Assembly: GCF_012932965.1 (NCBI RefSeq)
Contig: NZ_JABBXH010000004.1
Span: 434,001 to 498,000 of the forward strand
Reading direction: 5' to 3'
DNA: 64,000 nucleotides
Origin: Thalassotalea algicola
GTDB lineage: Bacteria; Pseudomonadota; Gammaproteobacteria; Enterobacterales; Alteromonadaceae
A model generated the notes under the pieces. The model saw only the letters and a list, made by a program, of their open reading frames with translations. It made no database searches and had not been told where the DNA came from. Positions 27,069-36,083 of this stretch are shown in pieces (the stretch's first letter is position 1; each line of letters begins with the position of its first letter). A program made the translations under genes and the position numbers.

Positions 27069-27548
27069 ATGACTGAACAACCCGATTATCTCAACAACCC
27101 ATTACACGGATTAAAACTTGAAGCGTTATTAGAACAGCTAATTAACCAATATGGATGGGAAATACTGGCGGAATATACTCGTATAAATTGTTTTAAAAAC
27201 AACCCAAGCATGGAATCGAGTATTAAATTTTTTAAAAAGACTGAATGGGCGCGAGAAAAAATCGAGCGTTTTTATTTATATGAATATAAGAACTTACCGA
27301 AAGCGCCAGAAGATCAGTTTGAAATTCCACCAAGAGATAGGATTATTCCTTCACACCACAAGCCGAAAGAGCCAAAAATATTAAAACCTGGGCAAGCACC
27401 AATTCCTAAAGATCGCGCTGGAGATAAAAACAAGCCTAAAAGTTTTGGTAACTATCGTAATCAGTCAAGCGGTGGAGAAAAGCGCCACAATGATAGACCT
27501 TCAGTATCTTCTGGACCGGTCGATCCCTATGCTAAATCACCTAAGTAA
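27069..27548 (+). CDS. VF530-family DNA-binding protein with basic tail
   Basis: A 159-residue protein. Residues 10-75 match the VF530 family (DUF2132): NPLHGLKLEALLEQLINQYG, INCFKNNPSMESSIKFFKKT and WAREKIERFYLY. VF530 itself is a four-helix DNA-binding fold from Vibrio fischeri. The remaining ~80 residues are a proline-, lysine- and glycine-rich disordered tail absent from the short family members. Probably cotranscribed with the zinc-ribbon gene. Confidence 0.85.
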   Translation: MTEQPDYLNNPLHGLKLEALLEQLINQYGWEILAEYTRINCFKNNPSMESSIKFFKKTEWAREKIERFYLYEYKNLPKAPEDQFEIPPRDRIIPSHHKPKEPKILKPGQAPIPKDRAGDKNKPKSFGNYRNQSSGGEKRHNDRPSVSSGPVDPYAKSPK

Positions 27549-27646
27549 TTTGACGATTAGCAATTCTTAAATAAAAGCATTCAAATTTTTAATGCGCTTA
27601 TGGTAGGTTTATAACTAAATAAATAAAATAAAAACCATTTACCTTT

Positions 27647-28951
27647 ATGAAATTTTTACTTAAATCTTCACTATTAGCTATTGCAGTAAGTAGTGCACTG
27701 TCTACAGCGTATGCTGGCGTTAAAATCGAACAATCAACAATAGATAAAGCAAAAGCCATTCACGAGCGAGTAATCGTGCTCGATACGCATCATGACTTCA
27801 GTGTTGCCAACTTTTCTGAGGAAAAGAACTACACAATGCGCTTAAAAAGTCAGGTCAACCTTCCCAAAATGGACGAAGGTGGATTAGATGTCTCTTGGCT
27901 AATTGTCTATACCGGACAAGGTGCACTGAATGCACAAGGCTATGCAACGGCCCACAAGCAAGCAATGGCAAAGTTTGATGCTATTCACCGATTAACCACT
28001 GAAATTGCGCCAGATAAAATTGAATTAGCTCTTACTTCTGATGATGTGCGCCGCATTGTAGAGAGCGGAAAGAAAGTCGCGATGATTGGCGTGGAGAATG
28101 GCTATCCTATCGGTACAGATATTAGCAACGTGAAAAAGTTTTATGACTTGGGTGCACGCTATATGTCATTAGCACATAATGGTCATAGCCAACTCAGCGA
28201 CTCTAACACCGGCGATAAAGATAAAAAGTGGCTACATAACGGCTTAAGTGATTTAGGCCGAGAAGCTGTTAAAGAAATGAATAAATGGGGAATAATGATC
28301 GATATTTCCCACCCTTCGAAAGCAGCAAACCTTGAAATGATGGCATTATCTAAAGCCCCTGTCATTGCATCGCATTCAGCAAGCCGCGCTATGTATGATC
28401 ACAGCAGAAACCTTGATGACGAAGAACTGTTAGCATTGAAGGAAAATGGTGGGGTGGTGCAGGCTGTCGCGTTTCGTTCATACATTGACGGAGAAAAATC
28501 CAAAGCATTTGCTGATGCAAAAATGACTATCTACAAAAAGATAGCCAAAGAAAAAGGCTATAAGGTGCTAAGTCGCGATGAACGAAAAAAACTTACACCA
28601 ACGCAAGCTGAAGCTTACTGGGCTAAATTTATGGAAGTCGCGGCACTTGCAGAACCAGAAGTTAAACGTATCGGTGATACTATTGAACAAGTATCGGTAA
28701 GCGACCTTGTCGATCACATTGATTATATGGTGAAACTTATCGGTATTGAGCACGTAGGCATTAGCTCTGACTTTGATGGCGGTGGCGGTGTTAAAGGATG
28801 GAATGACGCATCTGAAACTTTTAATGTCACCCTTGAGTTAGTTAAACGTGGTTACACAGAAACGGATATTGAAAAAATGTGGAGTGGTAACTTGCTACGC
28901 GTATTAGACGAAGTACAAAACATTGCACAATCTATCCAGCAAAAAAGTTAA
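27647..28951 (+). CDS. Membrane-type dipeptidase (peptidase M19)
   Basis: A 434-residue exported metallo-dipeptidase. The signal peptide is FLLKSSLLAIAVSSALSTAYA. Zinc-binding features of the renal dipeptidase family are present: DTHHDF (46-51), a bridging Glu in IGVENGYPIG, YMSLAHNGHSQLSDS, and IDISHPSKAA with IASHSASRA. It hydrolyses dipeptides, often with dehydro- or D-residues, in the periplasm. It has its own promoter gap and shares a terminator with gsk. Confidence 0.9.
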   Translation: MKFLLKSSLLAIAVSSALSTAYAGVKIEQSTIDKAKAIHERVIVLDTHHDFSVANFSEEKNYTMRLKSQVNLPKMDEGGLDVSWLIVYTGQGALNAQGYATAHKQAMAKFDAIHRLTTEIAPDKIELALTSDDVRRIVESGKKVAMIGVENGYPIGTDISNVKKFYDLGARYMSLAHNGHSQLSDSNTGDKDKKWLHNGLSDLGREAVKEMNKWGIMIDISHPSKAANLEMMALSKAPVIASHSASRAMYDHSRNLDDEELLALKENGGVVQAVAFRSYIDGEKSKAFADAKMTIYKKIAKEKGYKVLSRDERKKLTPTQAEAYWAKFMEVAALAEPEVKRIGDTIEQVSVSDLVDHIDYMVKLIGIEHVGISSDFDGGGGVKGWNDASETFNVTLELVKRGYTETDIEKMWSGNLLRVLDEVQNIAQSIQQKS

Positions 28952-28970
28952 CTTTTAATAGTGACTATAA

Positions 28971-29010
28971 GAGATTGGCTACTTTAGCTAAGTAGTCAAT
29001 CTCAATTTTT
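28971..29010. terminator. Bidirectional terminator between M19 dipeptidase and gsk
   Basis: GAGATTG-G-CTACTT (28971-28984) pairs with AAGTAG-T-CAATCTC (28990-29003), a 14-bp stem with one G-T pair and a TAGCT loop, followed on the plus strand by a T run. Confidence 0.75.
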
Positions 29011-29027
29011 ACAGTATCTTTAAGTGA

Positions 29028-30332
29028 TTAAATAGCCCAATAAGCCTGTTCTAAGCTATCTTCACGCTCAGGTAAACCGCGAGATAATCGTGGTGAGTGC
29101 TGAACCAATACTTCATAACTTGCCCTATTCGCATACTTACTCATTTGCGAAAGTGACGAATAACTCAACGCCGGCTGAACATGCTTGCTTGATTTACCAA
29201 CATTGCGCTTATGGTAAACATTGGCACTTAAATCATGCAACACCGCTGCTAGAGCCGCATCGCCGGCACCATTAGTATTTTTTATACTATCTGGCCCCCC
29301 CATATAAGGTGCAATGTGTGTGTATATGCGTAGTGGTTGTTCACAATCTTTAAGTAACATAGGACGTGAATATTCATACTGATTAAAGTCAGCAATAAAG
29401 CCTGGCAATAGTGCATATTCAGTTTCACGTTTATATTGCTCATCGACATAGCCAGCCATGTAAAGCCCTTCAGCACCAGCTGTACAAATAACCATATCAA
29501 CCCAATCTAAACATTTATCAGCCGCCTGCAATGGATCTGAGTAATCTGTAATGGCCAATGCTTCTTCTTCATTCATGGTAAGAATATTAACGTGCTCTTT
29601 AACAAATTGTCGCCAAAACTCAGGTTCTTTTTCTATTAAATGTTTTGTCCCTAATGTCAGGACAACCGGTACACCTGCAGCATTTGCACATTTAACCGCT
29701 TTGATAGCAGCCTCGGTCATCGTATCGCCTGGTTCAGTTCGCATTAGGTAAGAACTAATAACTAGCGCTGATGCTTGAGCAATCAACGACTCATCAATAG
29801 AGTCTGGATGTAGTCGATTAATTAAACCAGCATTGATACCAAAGGTACGCTCACCACTATCATCAATTAAAGTAAAGCAACGGCCTATGGGACCATCAAC
29901 CGGTTGTAAATAATTTAAATCAACACGAGAAGAGGTGTTACTAATAAAGCGATAAGCGTAATCACCTACATGGATATTTTTTGACATAACCCCCAGCAAT
30001 ACAGAGCGATCATCAGCCAACACTGAGTAGTTATGCATCGTATTACCAATAGTACCGCCAGCAAATTCGTAGTCTATTAGGTTTTCATCTTTTAAGCGTT
30101 GATATAACTTTTCAGTCACCTCATCGGAAATGACCTGCGACATTCCTCTTTGTAAATCAAATTCATCTAGAAACGCTTGATCAATTTTAGCTTCAATATC
30201 CACAAGTACCTGATCAATACCAACAATATAATTTCTCAATAAACGAGATGAGCGATTAATTTGATTGGTTAAAGGGTTCTTATTATCTACAGGGAAATAA
30301 TGTTTATGTTGACGTCGGCCGGGAAACTTCAT
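29028..30332 (-). CDS. gsk: Inosine-guanosine kinase
   Basis: A 434-residue PfkB-family nucleoside kinase, the same length as E. coli Gsk. The N-terminal FPGRRQHKHYFPV and GGTIGNTMHNYSVL segments are characteristic, and the anion-hole/catalytic Asp motif is NTNGAGDAALAAV near residue 355. It phosphorylates guanosine and inosine in purine salvage. Single gene with its own upstream region shared with the divergent SRAP gene. Confidence 0.93.
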   Translation of the reverse strand: MKFPGRRQHKHYFPVDNKNPLTNQINRSSRLLRNYIVGIDQVLVDIEAKIDQAFLDEFDLQRGMSQVISDEVTEKLYQRLKDENLIDYEFAGGTIGNTMHNYSVLADDRSVLLGVMSKNIHVGDYAYRFISNTSSRVDLNYLQPVDGPIGRCFTLIDDSGERTFGINAGLINRLHPDSIDESLIAQASALVISSYLMRTEPGDTMTEAAIKAVKCANAAGVPVVLTLGTKHLIEKEPEFWRQFVKEHVNILTMNEEEALAITDYSDPLQAADKCLDWVDMVICTAGAEGLYMAGYVDEQYKRETEYALLPGFIADFNQYEYSRPMLLKDCEQPLRIYTHIAPYMGGPDSIKNTNGAGDAALAAVLHDLSANVYHKRNVGKSSKHVQPALSYSSLSQMSKYANRASYEVLVQHSPRLSRGLPEREDSLEQAYWAI

Positions 30333-30614
30333 GAAGCGATAGGTATTAATTAAAAATCTTGCGGATTATAACTTAACTCACAACAAATTAAACATACTTA
30401 TAATCGCTACTATTAACACTTACCCAGTAAATAGCGAATTAGTAGCGCGACAAATTTAAAAATCCAAATTTAATACACGAATAAAAGATCTTGTTACCTT
30501 GGCGGCTCTTTAAAAAACAGATCACAATATGAATTTCTATCATATTGTTTTAATTAATTTTATATTTACAAGAATCAAACTAAAATAGAATGAAACAGGC
30601 TAATAGAACTTAAT

Positions 30615-31184
30615 ATGTGTGGTCGACTAAATGTAATAGATGATACGTTATGCTTAATCGTTAGCGAAATGCTTGGCATTGATTTTCACACGCAAACGAA
30701 TACCAATTTATGCCCTTCGGAAAATGTCGCGACGATCATTCGGCCTGATAAATATACCCAACTAGATGCGAGTTGGGGTATTCAACCTTCTTGGTCTAAG
30801 CAATTACTTATCAATGCAAAATCAGAAACCGTAGCAGAAAAGCCAACATTTAAATCGGCATTTATTGGAAGTAGGTGTTTGATACCTTGTACCGGCTGGT
30901 ATGAATGGAAAAAGCAAGGTAGGAGTAAAGTCAAATATTCATTTACTCATAAAGAACACCAACCTTTCTTTATGGCTGGTGTGCTCTTTAATCCGACATC
31001 ACCTCAAGTCATAACGTTAACTACAACGCCTAATAAAGATTGTGCTGAAATTCACAACCGAATGCCTGTATTAATCAAACCATCAGAAATAGCGTTTTGG
31101 TTCAACGCTTCCCCTGAACAGCTTAGTCCGCTAATGATGGCGACAGAAAATTCCAATATAGCAATTGAAAAAGTAACCCAATAG
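30615..31184 (+). CDS. yedK: SOS response-associated peptidase (SRAP/HMCES family)
   Basis: A 189-residue SRAP protein starting Met-Cys-Gly-Arg, so that removal of the Met exposes catalytic Cys2. NAKSETVAEKPTFKSAF, RCLIPCTGWYEWKK (active-site Glu) and IHNRMPVL (His) follow in order. YedK/HMCES crosslinks covalently to abasic sites in single-stranded DNA and protects them. It is somewhat shorter than E. coli YedK (222). I see no clear LexA box upstream. Confidence 0.92.
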   Translation: MCGRLNVIDDTLCLIVSEMLGIDFHTQTNTNLCPSENVATIIRPDKYTQLDASWGIQPSWSKQLLINAKSETVAEKPTFKSAFIGSRCLIPCTGWYEWKKQGRSKVKYSFTHKEHQPFFMAGVLFNPTSPQVITLTTTPNKDCAEIHNRMPVLIKPSEIAFWFNASPEQLSPLMMATENSNIAIEKVTQ

Positions 31185-31242
31185 TCCCTAAAACTATCCC
31201 AATAACAATTCCTAGAAACAATAATTTTAACTAATCCAACAA

Positions 31243-31303
31243 ATACTTGAGTAGTTTAATCAAGTATTGATCCGGATCAATACCTGAGTAATCTAATCAA
31301 GTA
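31243..31303 (+). repeat. Direct repeats flanking an FNR box
   Basis: Two 24-base direct repeats (31243-31266 and 31280-31303) match at 21 of 24 positions. Each ends in TAATCAAGTA and contains a TTGA/CTGA-N9-TCAA dyad. They bracket the FNR box and the second overlaps the -10 element. They could bind a second regulator. Confidence 0.6.
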
Positions 31304-31307
31304 CTAT
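31267..31307 (+). promoter_or_regulatory. Class II FNR promoter of the 33-aa Cys-rich peptide
   Basis: TTGATCCGGATCAA at 31267-31280 is a perfect FNR consensus (TTGAT-N4-ATCAA). A TACTAT -10 lies at 31302-31307, which puts the box centre about 41 bases before the expected start of transcription near 31314, the classical class II activator position. The downstream ATG is at 31339 with a GAGGAA ribosome site. Activation under low oxygen is inferred. Confidence 0.7.
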
Positions 31308-31338
31308 TTCCTTAGTTTTTATATACGAGGAATCACCC

Positions 31339-31440
31339 ATGGGATGTTGTGGCAATTGTGGCGGTCAAGCTCACGAAGAAGAGAAAAAAGTAGAACAAGA
31401 ACAAGCTGAGGAATCAAAAGAAACATCTGATGAAGAGTAA
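31339..31440 (+). CDS. 33-aa Cys-rich micro-peptide, FNR-controlled
   Basis: A 33-codon gene with ribosome site GAGGAA (31327-31332) six bases before the ATG. The peptide begins MGCCGNCGGQAHEEE and ends in a long acidic tail (12 Glu/Asp and 3 Lys in the second half). The three cysteines in CCxxC suggest metal or Fe-S/copper binding. The ideal FNR promoter upstream and the terminator 32 bases downstream make it a self-contained transcription unit. I know no named function for it. Confidence 0.7.
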   Translation: MGCCGNCGGQAHEEEKKVEQEQAEESKETSDEE

Positions 31441-31471
31441 GTAAAAGTTTAAACGTTTGACTCACGTTTAT

Positions 31472-31497
31472 GGCAGCAGTTATTTGCTGCCTTTTTT
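31472..31497 (+). terminator. Terminator of micro-peptide gene
   Basis: GGCAGCA (31472-31478) pairs with TGCTGCC (31485-31491), followed by a T run. Confidence 0.9.
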
Positions 31498-31508
31498 ATA
31501 CCCAAACT

Positions 31509-31898
31509 TTAATGGTTACCCCACCCTTTTTCGCTAATAAAATCTTTTGTTTGAGCAACATCAGTAAATAAATTGATCGGCAATCCTATTTGCTCTGAAA
31601 GCTTGCGCATCATACCTACTTGTATGGTTGAGCTGCAGCACACCGTTAATTGCTGACAATTATTATATGGGCCACACCATTTATAATTCTTCCCTATTAC
31701 GCTCATCACTTCAGGGCTACCTAAAGTTTCATTATCTAAATAATCTACACGATACCAAACATCAAACCCTTGCTCTCTTACCGATTGCTTTATTTGTTCG
31801 TGCGCCATATTAACCCCTTCAAGATTAAACGGGCCATGGACGTGAACTTCCAGCAAATTGTCAAACCAATTTAGCTTTACGTAACCATGAGGTAGCAT
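31509..31898 (-). CDS. STAS-like small protein
   Basis: A 129-residue soluble protein with the same general strand-helix layout as the one at 22740-23153: WFDNLLEVHVHGPFNLEGVNMAHEQIK at the start, VWYRVDYLDNETLGSPEVM in the middle and a C-terminal INLFTDVAQTKDFISEKGW. It carries vicinal cysteines (CQQLTVCCSS). It matches no named family I am sure of; a STAS/SpoIIAA-like fold is the best guess. Single gene. Confidence 0.6.
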   Translation of the reverse strand: MLPHGYVKLNWFDNLLEVHVHGPFNLEGVNMAHEQIKQSVREQGFDVWYRVDYLDNETLGSPEVMSVIGKNYKWCGPYNNCQQLTVCCSSTIQVGMMRKLSEQIGLPINLFTDVAQTKDFISEKGWGNH

Positions 31899-31943
31899 CA
31901 GCAGGCTCCAATTTTTATTGTCATTATAAGTAAATTATAGGCA

Positions 31944-32198
31944 CTAGTTGTTTTTTAGTTGCTCTTTCGCCTTTTCTACCGCAGATAAATCTAAGCCTAG
32001 CTCCTTAACAGCCTCTTTTATTAAGTTAGGATTAGTCATTACTTGCATCATTACTGGTTGCAACTTTTCAGGCTCAATACCTAAACCACCTATTGTTGCC
32101 ATCGCTGTTAACGGGCTTTGGGTTAACTCTTTAAAAATTGAGGTGATTTTTTGATCAGAAATATTTTCTGCTTTAAGCAATTGAAGAATTGGGTTCAT
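31944..32198 (-). CDS. DUF2999-family protein
   Basis: An 84-residue protein from the ATG at 32198, giving MNPILQLLKAENISDQKI, the normal DUF2999 start. Upstream codons in frame would add a hydrophobic leader not seen in the family. The segment LTQSPLTAMATIGGLGIEPE is the signature. The family is restricted to Vibrio and Alteromonadales relatives; function unknown. Confidence 0.8.
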   Translation of the reverse strand: MNPILQLLKAENISDQKITSIFKELTQSPLTAMATIGGLGIEPEKLQPVMMQVMTNPNLIKEAVKELGLDLSAVEKAKEQLKNN

Positions 32199-32260
32199 AA
32201 ACAATACTGCACTAATTAATATTAAGTGCATTATATAGCCTTTAACAAATGGTAAAAGTA

Positions 32261-32971
32261 TTAATCGCGTTGGCTGTTAAGATACCCTCGACCAATGGCA
32301 ACAATCAATAAAGAAAGCGCGATTGGAAACGCTAACAAAAATAGGTATTTTGCATAAAGGAGTGGGATAACTACCGACAAAGCAATGATCAATGAATAAC
32401 AAGAAAACAACAGCTTATTGGCTTTAGCATACCCAATACTGGCAACAAAATTACCGACAGTACCTCTGTTTTTAATCCTCGCTATCAAGCATGGTAACAA
32501 GCCAATTGAAATTGATAACAAAGCAAATAGCCAAGCTAATAATAGATTAAACCAAAAAAACTCGACACTTAAGTCACTATTACTTTCACTGGATACGTTA
32601 AAGGCTTTGGCCAGAAAGGAAGAGTTGTCGACATACATACTATAAAGCGCAATAGCGTCAGTCATCCATATTAAGAAGAAAAGTACTTGAACAACAAAAA
32701 CTAAACCAATATTTGCCATTAAGGTGCTTTTACAACGCAATTTATTATTTTCAGGATCGACAAGGATAATGGGATGTAATACCAAACTTACTAAAGGTAC
32801 AAAAAGAATAAAACCTGCACAAAATGAAATAAACATCGCGTTCAGGTCATAGCTATCTAGTAGTGTTCTTATCCCTTCAGCTATTGCAAATATTAAAAAA
32901 GTTGCGATAAACAGTAAGCCATAGCTAACCACTCTTCTCTTTATCGATTGCGTTTTGATATCGTTGTGCAA
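32261..32971 (-). CDS. Multi-pass membrane protein of unknown function
   Basis: A 236-residue protein with about six predicted membrane helices: VVSYGLLFIATFLIFAIAEG, AMFISFCAGFILFVPLVSLV, LVFVVQVLFFLIWMTDAIAL, FNLLLAWLFALLSISIGLLP, LLFSCYSLIIALSVVIPLLY and YLFLLAFPIALSLLIVAIG. There are no catalytic motifs I recognise. It starts with a basic cytoplasmic end (KTQSIKRR). It is probably an inner-membrane protein of lineage-specific type. Confidence 0.7.
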   Translation of the reverse strand: MHNDIKTQSIKRRVVSYGLLFIATFLIFAIAEGIRTLLDSYDLNAMFISFCAGFILFVPLVSLVLHPIILVDPENNKLRCKSTLMANIGLVFVVQVLFFLIWMTDAIALYSMYVDNSSFLAKAFNVSSESNSDLSVEFFWFNLLLAWLFALLSISIGLLPCLIARIKNRGTVGNFVASIGYAKANKLLFSCYSLIIALSVVIPLLYAKYLFLLAFPIALSLLIVAIGRGYLNSQRD

Positions 32972-33167
32972 GGTAAAAGTCCTTCTAGCTTTTATTACGG
33001 GAAATTTTAACCTTGTCTTTGTTCTTAAGTATTAGCCCAGATCAAAGCGGCACAAATTTATTCAATCAAGCTTTGAAAGTATGTTCATGCACCATATAAG
33101 TATATTTTCAGGCAAAAATTATTCACTAAGTTACAATTAATGGAGTTGCGTATTTTTTAGAAGTTGA

Positions 33168-33908
33168 TTGCCTTTGTTTATAAAGCGAATAATAAGTTAC
33201 TTATTTGTCATTATTTCTACCTCTGCACAAGCCGCTGAAAAGCTTGATGTAATAGTTGGACTTTCCAAGCCTCCATATGTACTTGAAGATCAACAAAAAG
33301 GCTATGAGCTGGAATTGGTTCGTACTCTATTAGCAAAAATGGATAAACGACCAAATTATATTTTTGTACCGTTTGGGCGCTCAGAAAAAATGCTAAAAAG
33401 TGAAGGAATAGACGCATTATTGACCGCTAATCCCGTTATTATTACTGATAGAGCCTTACTTAGCGATGTGTATATAACCTATCAGAATGTTGCGATTTCA
33501 CTGGCGAGTAGGAACTTATGCATTGAAACGGTAGAAGATCTAGCGAATTATTCGATTACAGCCTTCCAAAACGCCCACAAGATCTTAGGTGAAACCTTTG
33601 CCAAATCAGCGAATGAAAGCTCCATGTACACACAAGTTGCTAGGCAGAAAGTTCAAGTTGAAATGTTACTTAAAGGTAGAACCGACACTATAGTATTGGA
33701 TATAAATATTTTTAATTTCTTTTTTAAGGATTATCTTGATAAACATAGCCCTGATCAGATAAAGGTCCATTATATTTTTCCACCTAGCCCATACCGTATG
33801 GCGTTTAAAAATAAAGCATTTGTGAGCCAGTTCAATCAAAGTTACGCAGAATATAGTAAAACTAACGCATATTTAGCACTTAAGAAAAAATACGGTTTGC
33901 CTAACTAG
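33168..33908 (+). CDS. Periplasmic substrate-binding-like protein (orphan)
   Basis: A 246-residue SBP_bac_3-like protein with a signal peptide (IISYLFVIISTSAQA). It has the binding-protein opening LDVIVGLSKPPYVLEDQQKGYELELVRTLL and the second-lobe segment VQVEMLLKGRTDTIVLDIN. The start is a TTG at 33168, uncertain because no good ribosome site precedes it. No transporter genes nearby. Ligand unknown. Confidence 0.75.
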   Translation: MPLFIKRIISYLFVIISTSAQAAEKLDVIVGLSKPPYVLEDQQKGYELELVRTLLAKMDKRPNYIFVPFGRSEKMLKSEGIDALLTANPVIITDRALLSDVYITYQNVAISLASRNLCIETVEDLANYSITAFQNAHKILGETFAKSANESSMYTQVARQKVQVEMLLKGRTDTIVLDINIFNFFFKDYLDKHSPDQIKVHYIFPPSPYRMAFKNKAFVSQFNQSYAEYSKTNAYLALKKKYGLPN

Positions 33909-34065
33909 ACAACAAAATTGAAGCGCTTATAAGCAATGTTCCATAATGACGAATATAGCAAAAGCCAATGCAGGGGTTAAAGCAACTTAATACCAGTAAA
34001 AGATGTGGTAAACTTCACATCAATAAAATTTGGCATTATGCTCGATTAACCATACAAGGCTCCCC

Positions 34066-34374
34066 ATGAGAAAAACATTTTCATTAACCCATGAAAAAAT
34101 CAAAACACCTCGACTAGTAGATGCTATTAAGCATGAGGTTAAAAAGTACCTAAAAAGAGAGCGTAATAAGCAATTACCTGATGGGGCTGACTATTGGGAT
34201 TTTGATTGTCGTTTTGGCGACACTGAAGCGTTCGCTGATGTTATTCACGTGTCTGAAATTAACAAATTAATTAGTGATGCTGAAACACGAGAACTAAAAA
34301 GCTTCTATTTAGAAATTTTAGCTAAACCTGAAGTTAGAAAAACGAACCTTGAGAGTGACGAGAAGTCTGAATAG
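34066..34374 (+). CDS. DUF6172-family protein
   Basis: A 102-residue protein from the ATG at 34066 (MRKTFSLTHEKIKTPRLV), the family start; an in-frame ATG 36 bases upstream is less likely. Conserved features are KHEVKKYLKRERNKQLPDG, DYWDFDCRFG and VIHVSEINKLISDAE. Small, basic then acidic, cytoplasmic; function unknown. Confidence 0.75.
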   Translation: MRKTFSLTHEKIKTPRLVDAIKHEVKKYLKRERNKQLPDGADYWDFDCRFGDTEAFADVIHVSEINKLISDAETRELKSFYLEILAKPEVRKTNLESDEKSE

Positions 34375-34405
34375 TTATTCGAGCAATATTTAAACGTAGA
34401 GGTTA

Positions 34406-35140
34406 TTAGGCTTGATCATATTGTTCAATAACCTTTTTCTCTGCGTTCTTTATCATTATTTCTAATTTTCCACTTTGCTTTAATCGTTTAATTTCATTAT
34501 CAACTAACGGTACAAGGTGGCGGTGCTTTTTATGAATGTAATGATAAAGTGGCTCTGTTGCTAAAGATTTTTCGATAGGAACAATATTGCTGAACCCCAA
34601 TCGTTTAATAACAGTTACTCCGTCCAACGTATTAGTTAACGCTACATCAACTTTGCCTTTTAACAATAAATTCATCATGTTTTGAGTGCTTGTTGTATTG
34701 TAAACATTAGGCAACCACTTAGTGATATTGTTCGTATGTTTTACCCCCCTAACCTTAGCAATACGATATTTTTCTAGGTCTTCTTTCTTGTTAATTTCAA
34801 CGCCACTTCCTCGTAAGATAAAGGCCATGGTTTCCAGTTTATAGTAAGGAGTGGCAACTCTAAGCAGACTTGAGTTTTCTTTACCATAAGACCAAATACG
34901 CATTATTTCACCACCTTTTAAACCTGAATTAGCGACATATTGCGCTCTATCGGCAGGTAACGGACTAACAGCTATATTGATACCAAGGTTTTGATATATT
35001 TGAGGTAATACAATTCGACCAACTTCTTGTTCAATTAGTAATTCAATTGAAGAAAATTCATAGTCAGTGGTCAAGTCACTTTTTTGAGAAAGCGCGACAT
35101 TGGAAACTAGTAGCAACAACGAACAGCAAAGATACTTCAT
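34406..35140 (-). CDS. Periplasmic substrate-binding-like protein (orphan)
   Basis: A 244-residue protein with signal peptide LCCSLLLLVSNVALS and an SBP_bac_3-like body: NLGINIAVSPLPADRAQYVANSG and MMNLLLKGKVDVALTNTLDG. There is no permease or ATPase in the neighbourhood. It is convergent with the DUF6172 gene. Ligand unknown. Confidence 0.78.
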   Translation of the reverse strand: MKYLCCSLLLLVSNVALSQKSDLTTDYEFSSIELLIEQEVGRIVLPQIYQNLGINIAVSPLPADRAQYVANSGLKGGEIMRIWSYGKENSSLLRVATPYYKLETMAFILRGSGVEINKKEDLEKYRIAKVRGVKHTNNITKWLPNVYNTTSTQNMMNLLLKGKVDVALTNTLDGVTVIKRLGFSNIVPIEKSLATEPLYHYIHKKHRHLVPLVDNEIKRLKQSGKLEIMIKNAEKKVIEQYDQA

Positions 35141-35265
35141 CTACAGCCTAACTTTAATCATGCACTGACTTTAAGCTTATACTAATATTCAAACTAAGTG
35201 CTCACAAAAATTTAATTGATCAGCGTTCAAACCCCTGAATTTCTACATTGAAGCACATCTCTATT

Positions 35266-35293
35266 AAAAAAGCCGCTATAAAGCGGCTTTTTT
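35266..35293. terminator. Terminator downstream of 192-aa exported protein gene
   Basis: AGCCGCT (35271-35277) pairs with AGCGGCT (35282-35288) with A and T runs on both flanks; it lies 24 bases after the stop of the minus-strand gene. Confidence 0.85.
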
Positions 35294-35316
35294 AATCAAC
35301 CAATACAATAAGAGGC

Positions 35317-35895
35317 CTATAAGTTATCTTCTTCACTACCCATAATTTGAGTTATCCATTCAATGTTGTCGTTAACAAACTTTGCATCTTGAGCTGATAC
35401 ACTTTCCGCTGCTTTTTGCATAAAGCGCATATTATCTAACTGCTCTTTGTATTGTTTCTCCATCGGTGCGACCATATTTTCTGGCAAGCCCTGTTGCTTC
35501 ATCATCGCTACTTGCCCTTCCATTTGAGCAATATAGTCATCAAACGTCATACCATTTGGCATTTGACTTAGTTGCGATTTGAACAGTCCGCCCATAATTC
35601 GTATCCCTATATCAAAAAATTCTTCGAAGTCGCCAAAACCAGCCGATTCAATTTTTTGCGCTATTTGAGGATATACTGCAAAAGACTTAACTTTTGCTAT
35701 TGCTTTATCTTTACCTAATTTAATAACATTATCCATTGCTTGCTCAAGCTGAGGATTAGCGTCAATAATTGGCTCAATGCCTGTCACTGTCTGCATGTAT
35801 TTTTCAATGAGTACTTTTGATAACGCCTGCTCGGCTAGCGCTGAGGTACTTAGCAACAATAAGCCTAATGCGTAAAGAAAGTTTTTCATTCTCAA
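35317..35895 (-). CDS. Exported protein of unknown function
   Basis: A 192-residue protein with signal peptide FLYALGLLLLSTSALA and a mature helical part rich in methionine and glutamine (QLSQMPNGMTFDDYIAQMEG, QVAMMKQQGLPENM). It resembles small periplasmic helical proteins such as DUF2059 members in general layout, but I cannot assign it. Own terminator; single gene. Confidence 0.65.
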   Translation of the reverse strand: MRMKNFLYALGLLLLSTSALAEQALSKVLIEKYMQTVTGIEPIIDANPQLEQAMDNVIKLGKDKAIAKVKSFAVYPQIAQKIESAGFGDFEEFFDIGIRIMGGLFKSQLSQMPNGMTFDDYIAQMEGQVAMMKQQGLPENMVAPMEKQYKEQLDNMRFMQKAAESVSAQDAKFVNDNIEWITQIMGSEEDNL

Positions 35896-36010
35896 TCCTT
35901 AAGTCAATGATAATCAGTTAGTGGTATAAATTTGCGATTCATTTAATATCACTTTAGGTATTTATGCAAATTCCACCTGACAAATGTAATTTATTGCCAT
36001 TGACGTAAAC

Positions 36011-36037
36011 ATGGCGGCATATATTCGTCACCGCCAT
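36011..36037. promoter_or_regulatory. Inverted repeat upstream of XRE-family regulator
   Basis: ATGGCGG (36011-36017) and CCGCCAT (36031-36037) form a perfect 7-base dyad with a 13-base spacer, ending 46 bases before the regulator ATG. It is a good candidate for an autoregulatory operator. Confidence 0.5.
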
Positions 36038-36083
36038 ATCAAATTTATTGTATCTTCTGCATAAATATAAAACGGGGTTCACT

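Noticed and set aside
30480-30520. A boxA-like GCTCTTTAA sequence as in rRNA leaders.
   Set aside because: No rRNA or tRNA gene follows; the next gene is a SRAP peptidase. Probably chance in AT-rich DNA.
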